Below are positions 1-12,171 of a stretch of 12,171 nt of DNA, one piece after another. Position 1 is the first letter of the stretch. Every line of letters starts with the position of its first letter. Under the pieces are notes generated by a model, which saw only the letters and a program-made list of their open reading frames with translations, ran no database searches and was not told where the DNA came from. Both the position numbers and the translations under genes were made by a program. Source of the DNA: Selenomonas sp. (GTDB taxonomy: Bacteria > Bacillota > Negativicutes > Selenomonadales > Selenomonadaceae); assembly GCA_015265235.1 (NCBI GenBank), contig JABZYJ010000051.1, positions 1 through 12,171 on the forward strand, given 5' to 3'.

Positions 1-1028
1 GGTGCGAAACCAATACCGCGAACAACGCAACTAAACACAACCCAGCCAAAATCCGTAGGATTCAAAAGGAAGATGACATGACCGATAAAGCAGATGACAA
101 CACCGCCCAGGGACATGTTGCGCTTGCCGAAACGGCGCAGGAGGCGCGGGCTGAACACCGCCATAACAAAGATCGTGACCAGCGTCTCCAGGAGATAGAG
201 GCTGCCGTAAATCGTATCATCGGCAAAAATGTATTTGCAGTAATAAGGGAGAATCGTACCCGTAATCGTGAAGATAACGTTCTGCATCATCCAGATCGTC
301 ATGCCCACCCAGAAGTACGGATTGACAGCGAGAGCCTTGAGCGCCTTGCCAACCGGAATTTTCGCCGCCTTTGCACGAGCCTCGATCACAACGGTCTCTT
401 TGCAGCGTGAGAAGCAGAAGATCAAAAGCACCAGTCCAACGACGGCCCAGATGCTCATGACCTCAACCCATGCCATCTGCGTATCACCAAAGACCTTGAC
501 CAGCGGAAGTGTTGCCGAGACCGAGAGAATACGGCCCCAGGGTGAGAGACACATACGCGTGATCGAGAGCATATCGCGTTCCTTTGAAGCGCGTGTCATC
601 ATCGCCGAAAGCGAGCCATACGGAAGATTCAGCGCTGTATAGCAAACTGTCGTACAGAGATTGTATGTAACGAACAGATAGGCGAACTGCATTGCTGAGG
701 ATCCCTGCGGAACTGTATAGATAAGTACAATGGATACCGCAAACGGTACGCTCATCCACAAAATCCAAGGGCGGGACTTACCCCACTTGGAATTCGTCTT
801 CTCAACAATAAATCCCATGATGACGTCAGACACACCATCAAAACAGCGGGACAGGAGCATAACCATACCGACCATCGCAGGATCGATCCCTGCATAGTCC
901 GTATAGAAAAATGTCAGAATGCCCATCGCTCCCCATACGACATTTTGGGCTGTGTCACCAAGGCCGTAAGCAATACGGGTCATCCACGGAAGACGACCTC
1001 CTGCTGCCTGCGTCTGCGAATTGCTCAT
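1..1028 (-). CDS. GPH (MelB-like) family sugar:cation symporter, N-terminal part, cut by window edge
   Basis: The frame is open from the ATG at 1028 to the window edge (342 codons; full family members have about 450-480). This is a polytopic inner-membrane carrier of the glycoside-pentoside-hexuronide family within the MFS fold, which takes up sugars or glycosides with H+ or Na+. Family hallmarks are visible: YGLGDTAQN at residues 21-29, FFYTDY at 40-45, RCFDGVSDVIMG at 61-72 with the paired acidic residues D64 and D68 that correspond to the cation-site aspartates of MelB, and KWGKSRPW at 81-88, the conserved loop between helices 2 and 3. The remainder alternates hydrophobic helices with short basic loops. 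The start is supported by a strong Shine-Dalgarno (GAGGAGGGGG) 7 nt upstream. Codon use is visibly less GC-biased than in rpoBC or metNIQ. No neighbouring sugar-catabolic gene is in view, so the substrate cannot be named. The family call is firm; the substrate is unknown. Confidence 0.9.
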   Translation of the reverse strand, partial: MSNSQTQAAGGRLPWMTRIAYGLGDTAQNVVWGAMGILTFFYTDYAGIDPAMVGMVMLLSRCFDGVSDVIMGFIVEKTNSKWGKSRPWILWMSVPFAVSIVLIYTVPQGSSAMQFAYLFVTYNLCTTVCYTALNLPYGSLSAMMTRASKERDMLSITRMCLSPWGRILSVSATLPLVKVFGDTQMAWVEVMSIWAVVGLVLLIFCFSRCKETVVIEARAKAAKIPVGKALKALAVNPYFWVGMTIWMMQNVIFTITGTILPYYCKYIFADDTIYGSLYLLETLVTIFVMAVFSPRLLRRFGKRNMSLGGVVICFIGHVIFLLNPTDFGWVVFSCVVRGIGFA

Positions 1029-1073
1029 CGCAATTCCCCCTCCTCACTTAGTAAACAAAAAACCGAATTGCAT

Positions 1074-1110
1074 AGTGATTCCTTCTTTCTCCCCCCATTC
1101 AGGAATCACT
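1074..1110 (-). promoter_or_regulatory. Perfect 10-bp inverted repeat in the transporter leader
   Basis: AGTGATTCCT at 1074-1083 is repeated as its exact reverse complement AGGAATCACT at 1101-1110, with 17 nt between the arms. In a minus-strand transcript it would form a 10-bp hairpin whose loop carries GGGGGGAG, about 46 nt upstream of the transporter start codon. A T-run does not follow it, so it does not look like a terminator. It could be a leader RNA structure or a binding site for a dimeric regulator of the transporter gene; the sequence does not decide between these. Confidence 0.5.
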
Positions 1111-1140
1111 TGTGTCTCTTTGTGATATATCATTCCTATG

Positions 1141-1171
1141 CTTATATTTTATATTTTTTTCCATTTTACAA
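1141..1171 (-). promoter_or_regulatory. Weak candidate promoter for the transporter gene
   Basis: On the minus strand TTGTAA (1171-1166) and TATAAG (1146-1141) are separated by 19 bp in A-rich DNA. The -10 is good, but the spacing is longer than the optimal 17. If used, transcription would start near 1134 and give a leader of about 105 nt that includes the inverted repeat. A-rich DNA throws up such matches often, so this is tentative. Confidence 0.25.
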
Positions 1172-1375
1172 TCTCCATTTTCTTGTCTTTTCTTCAACAT
1201 ATACCCATAACAAAGCACCGATAAGCAAAGGACTCTTCATTTCTTTTCCATTTTTTATTCATCAAAACTATATTTTCTTGCTTTTATGGAACTTATCGAG
1301 ACTTTTTCACTTCATTTTCTGATACATCATGGTAATCTTTTGGTTTTATGTTATTCACCTGTTCCAACACAAAAT

Positions 1376-1410
1376 AAAAAATCCCAATAGAATATCTATC
1401 GGGATTTTTT
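1376..1410 (-). terminator. Intrinsic terminator of the rpoBC operon
   Basis: The left arm is AAAAAATCCCAATAG (1376-1390), the loop AATAT, and the right arm CTATCGGGATTTTTT (1396-1410). Read as minus-strand RNA this is a continuous 15-bp stem containing one G-U pair and ending in six U residues. On the plus strand the same position is an A-C mismatch, which favours function in the rpoC direction. It lies 44 bp beyond the rpoC stop codon and insulates the transporter gene, which is on the same strand, from rpoBC transcription. Confidence 0.88.
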
Positions 1411-1453
1411 GATCCATATTGTTTATGCAGATAACGAGTCAAAAGCGCTCATA

Positions 1454-5485
<4,032 letters not shown>

Positions 5486-5503
5486 CAGCTGCCACTCCCT
5501 TCC

Positions 5504-9250
<3,747 letters not shown>

Positions 9251-9258
9251 GAACGCTG

Positions 9259-9339
9259 TCACCCTTTCGCTGGAATATCCTCTGGCATCTGAGCGCCATC
9301 CTCAGGATTGAACAGACACAAAAAGAACAAGGCAGCCAT
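9259..9339 (-). CDS. Possible 26-codon leader ORF upstream of rpoB
   Basis: An ATG at 9339 opens 26 codons ending in TGA at 9261-9259. The peptide would begin MAALFFLCLF and end DIPAKG. AGCAAGG lies 7 nt upstream as a modest Shine-Dalgarno. The stop overlaps the alternative rpoB GTG start as GTGA and forms part of the GGGTGA ribosome binding site of the preferred ATG start, an arrangement that would suit translational coupling. An open frame of 26 codons can easily occur by chance, and I recognise no relative, so this stands on position alone. Confidence 0.25.
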   Translation of the reverse strand: MAALFFLCLFNPEDGAQMPEDIPAKG

Positions 9340-9358
9340 GTGAGTACCTTGCTCTCTT
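9321..9358 (-). terminator. Terminator-like hairpin in the rpoB leader (candidate attenuator)
   Basis: In minus-strand RNA AAGAGAGCAAGG (9358-9347) pairs with CCTTGTTCTTTT (9332-9321) over 12 bp with two G-U pairs and a 14-nt loop; a run of five U residues closes the 3' side. On the plus strand the two wobble positions become A-C mismatches, which supports a role in the rpoB transcript. It lies about 80 nt after the predicted transcription start. The 5' arm contains the SD of the possible leader ORF and the loop contains its ATG. The U-run partly overlaps the stem, so terminator strength is uncertain. Confidence 0.4.
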
Positions 9359-9369
9359 GTCCTTTCTAA

Positions 9370-9389
9370 CCGCACAGCATACTGCGCGG
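9370..9389 (-). promoter_or_regulatory. GC-rich hairpin in the rpoB leader
   Basis: In minus-strand RNA CCGCGCAG pairs with CTGTGCGG around a UAUG tetraloop: 8 bp with one G-U pair, which is an A-C mismatch on the other strand. It sits 11 nt upstream of the terminator-like hairpin. It may stabilise the 5' end of the rpoBC mRNA or take part in alternative folding with the second hairpin. Confidence 0.4.
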
Positions 9390-9445
9390 CGTCCTCCCCT
9401 GAAAAAAGGCGCACAAATCCCATACTTACGTCAATAGGTCATTGT

Positions 9446-9474
9446 ATGATACTACATCGGAGATGCTGTGTCAA
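9446..9474 (-). promoter_or_regulatory. Sigma-70/SigA-type promoter of rpoBC
   Basis: On the minus strand a perfect -35 TTGACA (9474-9469), a 17-bp spacer and TATCAT (9451-9446), one base from the -10 consensus. Upstream of the -35, at 9500-9481, the minus strand is A-rich (AAATGAAAAAAATAG and on), like an UP element contacted by the alpha C-terminal domain. Predicted start is near 9439, giving a leader of about 190 nt. The strength fits an independent transcription unit for rpoBC. Confidence 0.85.
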
Positions 9475-9509
9475 GGGGGATTTTTCTATTTTTTTCATTT
9501 CTCAGCAGG

Positions 9510-9529
9510 GGTACGGACAATAGCGTACC
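9510..9529. promoter_or_regulatory. Perfect palindrome GGTACG-N8-CGTACC, candidate operator
   Basis: Arms GGTACG (9510-9515) and CGTACC (9524-9529) are exact inverted repeats around GACAATAG. It lies between the back-to-back -35 boxes of rpoB and metN, outside both predicted transcripts, so a DNA-binding site is more likely than an RNA hairpin. The centre is 40 bp upstream of the metN -35 box. No regulator family can be assigned from the motif. Confidence 0.4.
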
Positions 9530-9558
9530 GACACGTCCTTCATCAAACGGCGAAGTCA

Positions 9559-9587
9559 TTGACAAAGCGGCGCGTCTATGCTACGTT
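9559..9587 (+). promoter_or_regulatory. Candidate promoter of metNIQ
   Basis: A perfect -35 TTGACA (9559-9564) is followed after 17 bp by TACGTT (9582-9587), a poor -10 with three of six consensus bases. The weak -10 suggests low basal or activator-dependent expression. Transcription would start near 9594, downstream of an in-frame ATG at 9578 and about 23 nt before the preferred metN start. Confidence 0.5.
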
Positions 9588-9616
9588 TAATCGGTATCGA
9601 TAAAGAAAGGCTACAA

Positions 9617-10669
9617 ATGATACAGCTAAAGAATATTGTCAAAACATACGCAGGCGATGTGCACGCTCTGCGCGGCATTGATCTCACGATTGAGCGCGGC
9701 AGCATCTACGGCATCATCGGGCTGTCGGGGGCGGGAAAGTCAACGCTCATCCGCTGCATCAATATGCTCGAGCGCCCGACGAGCGGCGCGGTTCTCGTGG
9801 ACGGACGCGATCTCATGCAGGTCTCGGAGAGCGAGCTGCGCGAGGAGCGGCGGCACATCGGCATGATTTTCCAGCACTTTAATCTGCTGTCCTCCGCGAC
9901 GGTCTACGACAACGTGGCGTTCCCGCTGCGGCTCGCAGGGAAATCCGCCGCGGAGATCCGCCCCAAGGTGACAGAGCTGCTCACGCTCGTGGGGCTCGGC
10001 GACAAGGCGGATGCCTACCCGAGCCACCTCTCGGGCGGACAGAAGCAGCGCGTCGGCATTGCACGCGCACTCGCGGGCGATCCGAAGGTGCTGCTCTGCG
10101 ACGAGGCAACCTCGGCGCTCGACCCACAGACGACGAAGTCCATCCTCGCGCTCATCCGCGACATTAACCGCCGCATGGGGCTGACGGTCGTCGTCATCAC
10201 GCACGAGATGCAGGTCATCAAGGATATCTGTGACCGCGTGGCGGTCATCGACGGCGGCGTGATCGCCGAGGAAGGCGATGTGGTGGATGTGTTCACCGCA
10301 CCGCAGCAGCCGATCACGAAGGAGTTCATCAGTGTGCTCCTGTCGAACGAGTTGCCGACAGCGTTCCGCGGCAATCCCGTCGAGAAAACACCGAGCACGG
10401 GGAGCTATATGCTCCTGCGCCTCACGTTCCTCGGCGAGCGTGCGGACGATCCCGTGCTCGCAGAGATGATCCGCCGTTTCCCCAGCATTGAGGTGACGAT
10501 GCTCTTCGGTACGCTCGACCAGATCAAGGAGCTGCCGTTCGGGCGCATGATCATCGGGATGCGCGGCGCACCGGAGGAGATACAGCGTGCCATCGGCTAT
10601 CTCTCGGAACAGCATTTGAAACAGGAGGTGATCGGCTATGTCCGCCGAAATGATTCCCCTGCTGACTAA
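9617..10669 (+). CDS. metN: Methionine ABC transporter, ATP-binding protein
   Basis: The cytoplasmic ATPase of the MetNIQ importer (350 aa), which powers uptake of D- and L-methionine and related compounds. Motifs in order: Walker A GLSGAGKST (35-43), Q-loop Q86, ABC signature LSGGQ (138-142), Walker B VLLCDEATS (158-166, catalytic E163) and switch H196. After the nucleotide-binding domain a C-terminal domain of about 80 residues (about 265-342) matches the NIL/ACT-like domain of MetN, which in E. coli binds methionine and shuts down transport when internal methionine is high. The start is ATG 9617, preceded by AAAGAAAGG with 6 nt spacing and giving the family N-terminus MIQLKNI. An upstream in-frame ATG at 9578 would add 13 residues but lies inside the predicted promoter. 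The 3' end overlaps metI by 32 bp, implying coupled translation. Confidence 0.95.
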   Translation: MIQLKNIVKTYAGDVHALRGIDLTIERGSIYGIIGLSGAGKSTLIRCINMLERPTSGAVLVDGRDLMQVSESELREERRHIGMIFQHFNLLSSATVYDNVAFPLRLAGKSAAEIRPKVTELLTLVGLGDKADAYPSHLSGGQKQRVGIARALAGDPKVLLCDEATSALDPQTTKSILALIRDINRRMGLTVVVITHEMQVIKDICDRVAVIDGGVIAEEGDVVDVFTAPQQPITKEFISVLLSNELPTAFRGNPVEKTPSTGSYMLLRLTFLGERADDPVLAEMIRRFPSIEVTMLFGTLDQIKELPFGRMIIGMRGAPEEIQRAIGYLSEQHLKQEVIGYVRRNDSPAD

Positions 10670-11291
10670 GGCACTCGGAGAGACGGTCTACATGGTCGCG
10701 GTCAGTATGGTCATCTCGAGTGCGCTCGGCATCCCGCTCGGCGTGCTCCTGCATGTGACGGCGCGGGGCGAGATCCTCGATGCACCGGCGGTGAACCGTT
10801 CGGTCGGCGCCGTCGTCAATGCGATCCGCTCCATCCCGTTCATCATCCTGATGGTAGCGATCATCCCGCTGACACGTCTCATCGTCGGCTCGGCGATCGG
10901 CACGACGGCGGCAATGGTGCCGCTCGTCATCGCCTCCGTCCCGTTCATCGGACGGCAGGTGGAGACCTCGCTGCGCGAGGTGCCGCACGGTCTCATCGAG
11001 GCGGCGCTCTCCATGGGGGCGACGCCGCTGCAGATCGTGACGCGCGTGCTCCTGCCGGAGTCCATGCCCGGCATCGTCAGCCAGCTCACGACGGTCGTCA
11101 TCGCACTCGTCGGCGAGTCCGCCATGGCCGGTGCGATCGGCGGCGGCGGTCTCGGCGATCTCGCGATCCGCTACGGCTACCAGCGGTTCCGTCCCGACAT
11201 CATGCTCGCGACCGTCGTCATTCTCATCGTTCTCGTCCAGCTCGTGCAGTTCGTGGGCAATACCCTCGCTGCGCGGCTGAATAAGAGATAA
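10638..11291 (+). CDS. metI: Methionine ABC transporter, permease protein
   Basis: The inner-membrane channel subunit (217 aa, the usual size), working as a dimer with two MetN. About five hydrophobic segments are visible: roughly 16-40, 57-84, 87-105, 150-170 and 186-207. The cytoplasmic coupling helix carries the EAA motif EAALSMGATPLQIVTRVLLP at 121-140, which docks on MetN. The start is set by an almost perfect Shine-Dalgarno AGGAGGTGATC located inside the end of metN, with the ATG 7 nt after AGGAGGTG. It overlaps metN by 32 bp and is followed 20 bp later by metQ. Confidence 0.95.
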   Translation: MSAEMIPLLTKALGETVYMVAVSMVISSALGIPLGVLLHVTARGEILDAPAVNRSVGAVVNAIRSIPFIILMVAIIPLTRLIVGSAIGTTAAMVPLVIASVPFIGRQVETSLREVPHGLIEAALSMGATPLQIVTRVLLPESMPGIVSQLTTVVIALVGESAMAGAIGGGGLGDLAIRYGYQRFRPDIMLATVVILIVLVQLVQFVGNTLAARLNKR

Positions 11292-11311
11292 ATATTTTAA
11301 GGAGGTATTTT

Positions 11312-12130
11312 ATGAAAAAACTGCTCGCTCTTGTGCTTGCCGTCACCGCATTTGCCCTCGCCGGCTGCGGCGGCAGCGCAGACAAACCCGCCGACAACGC
11401 CAAGGCGGAGAAAGTCGTCAAGGTCGGTGCGTCGCCCGTTCCCCATGCGGAGATCCTCGAGGCGATCCGCCCCGAGCTCGAAAAGGAAGGCGTAAAGCTC
11501 GAGATCGTCGAGTTCAACGACTATGTTCAGCCGAACATCGCCACGAACGACAAGGAGATCGACGCGAACTTCTTCCAGCACGAGCCGTACCTGAAGAATT
11601 TCGTTGAGGAGCACCCCGAGCTCAAGCTCGTGAACGTTCTCGGTGTCCACATCGAGCCGATGGGCGTCTACTCGCACAAGATCAAGAAGCTCGACGAGCT
11701 GAAGGACGGCGCATCCGTCTCCATCCCGAGCGACCCGACGAACGGCGGCCGTGCGCTGCTGCTCCTCGCGCGTGCGAACCTCATCAAGCTGAAGGACGGT
11801 GCCGGTACGACGGCGACGGTGCAGGACATCGTCGACAACCCGAAGCACCTCAAGATCCAGGAGATCGAGGCGCCGCAGCTGCCGCGTACACTGGATGACG
11901 TCGATATCTCCGTCATCAACACGAACTGGGCAATGCAGGCGGATCTCGTGCCGACGCGCGACGCCCTCATCATGGAGGACAAGACCTCGCCGTACGTCAA
12001 CATCCTCGTCGTCCGTCAGGGCGATGAGAACCGCCCCGAGATTCAGGCGCTCGTCAAGGCGCTCCACTCCGAGACGGTCAAGAACTTCATCAACGATAAG
12101 TACAAGGGCGCAATCGTCCCCGCGTTCTGA
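11312..12130 (+). CDS. metQ: Methionine-binding lipoprotein (NlpA family receptor)
   Basis: The substrate-binding receptor of the importer (272 aa), anchored to the outer face of the inner membrane. The signal peptide MKKLLALVLAVTAFALAGC has a lipobox LAGC with the lipidated cysteine at C19, followed by a short Asp/Lys/Ala linker. The mature part shows NlpA/MetQ features: VGASPVPHAEIL (38-49), the aromatic pocket NFFQHEPYL (86-94), IPSDPTNGGRALLLL (138-152) and NTNWAMQADL (203-212). AAGGAGGT sits 5 nt upstream of the ATG, the strongest ribosome binding site of the three, as expected when receptor is made in excess of permease. No terminator is visible in the 41 bp left after the stop, so the operon may continue past the window. 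Confidence 0.95.
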   Translation: MKKLLALVLAVTAFALAGCGGSADKPADNAKAEKVVKVGASPVPHAEILEAIRPELEKEGVKLEIVEFNDYVQPNIATNDKEIDANFFQHEPYLKNFVEEHPELKLVNVLGVHIEPMGVYSHKIKKLDELKDGASVSIPSDPTNGGRALLLLARANLIKLKDGAGTTATVQDIVDNPKHLKIQEIEAPQLPRTLDDVDISVINTNWAMQADLVPTRDALIMEDKTSPYVNILVVRQGDENRPEIQALVKALHSETVKNFINDKYKGAIVPAF

Positions 12131-12171
12131 TCGTAATAACAAGTAAAGGAAGCGTTGTACGATACCAAAAT

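Larger units (their letters stand above)
1029..1453. other. AT-rich intergenic region between rpoC and the transporter gene
   Basis: No convincing gene lies here. The plus strand is rich in T and TTTTC-type runs, and its composition differs sharply from the GC-rich genes on the right. Seen from the minus strand, the order is: end of rpoC, an intrinsic terminator (1376-1410), about 200 bp of A-rich DNA, a weak promoter candidate (1141-1171), an inverted repeat (1074-1110) and the transporter ribosome binding site. The low-complexity plus-strand frame crossing this stretch has no family resemblance and is best explained by chance. Confidence 0.7.
9251..9616. other. Divergent control region between rpoB and metNIQ
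   Basis: A 366-bp stretch with no established gene. From the rpoB side it holds a possible leader ORF (9259-9339), a terminator-like hairpin (9321-9358), a second hairpin (9370-9389), the rpoB promoter (9446-9474), an A/T tract (9481-9500), a palindrome (9510-9529) and the metN promoter candidate (9559-9587). The two -35 boxes are back to back, 84 bp apart. I see no S-box (SAM riboswitch) or T-box features, and there is too little transcribed DNA upstream of metN to hold one. Confidence 0.8.

Noticed and set aside
78..768. Short plus- and minus-strand frames within the first kilobase
   Set aside because: They overlap the transporter frame, which is open throughout and has clear GPH motifs.
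945..1322. A 125-codon plus-strand frame across the AT-rich intergenic region
   Set aside because: Rich in Phe, Tyr, Ser and Leu from T-runs, begins inside the transporter gene, shows no family signature, and competes with the leader and promoter of that gene.
9429..9434. A second TTGACG (-35-like) on the minus strand in the rpoB leader
   Set aside because: No acceptable -10 hexamer at 16-18 bp downstream.
9578..9616. Upstream ATG giving metN 13 more residues
   Set aside because: It overlaps the candidate -10 box, has no Shine-Dalgarno, and the extra residues do not match the family N-terminus; ATG 9617 has an SD.
9740..10615. A 291-codon minus-strand frame opposite metN
   Set aside because: Antisense shadow of metN, whose ABC motifs are complete on the plus strand.
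12145..12171. A possible downstream gene start (AAAGGA followed by TTG at 12155) after metQ
   Set aside because: SD spacing is only 4 nt and just a few codons are visible, too little to support a gene.

Overview
The window looks like chromosomal DNA from a GC-rich, diderm Firmicute of the class Negativicutes (Selenomonas-like). RpoB and RpoC are clearly of the Firmicutes type: there is no SI3 insert in the RpoC trigger loop, and the RpoB core closely resembles Bacillus RpoB. The coding DNA, however, is rich in G/C at third codon positions, and RpoC is about 140 residues longer than in Bacillus. The genus-level assignment is an inference.

Layout, left to right. (1) Positions 1-1028, minus strand: the first 342 codons of a GPH/MelB-family sugar:cation symporter, cut by the window edge. 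(2) Positions 1029-1453: an AT-rich intergenic stretch with a perfect 10-bp inverted repeat in the transporter leader and the intrinsic terminator of rpoC. (3) Positions 1454-9250, minus strand: rpoC and rpoB, 18 bp apart, encoding the two large RNA polymerase subunits. Neither rplL (upstream) nor rpsL (downstream) is present, so the pair is detached from its usual ribosomal-protein neighbours. (4) Positions 9251-9616: a divergent control region. It holds a near-consensus rpoB promoter with an A-rich upstream element, a roughly 180-nt rpoB leader with two hairpins and a possible 26-codon leader ORF, a perfect 6-bp inverted repeat lying outside both predicted transcripts, and a candidate metN promoter. 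(5) Positions 9617-12130, plus strand: metN-metI-metQ, a complete methionine ABC importer (ATPase, permease, lipoprotein receptor).

The gene content is mostly housekeeping, and I see no mobile element, CRISPR array, tRNA or rRNA. The points that most deserve a second look are the roughly 155-residue RpoC insertion, which appears to be built from two degenerate copies of the module next to it, and the structured leader of rpoB. The control region between rpoB and metNIQ is also of interest: it has a palindromic candidate operator and no room for the usual methionine riboswitches.
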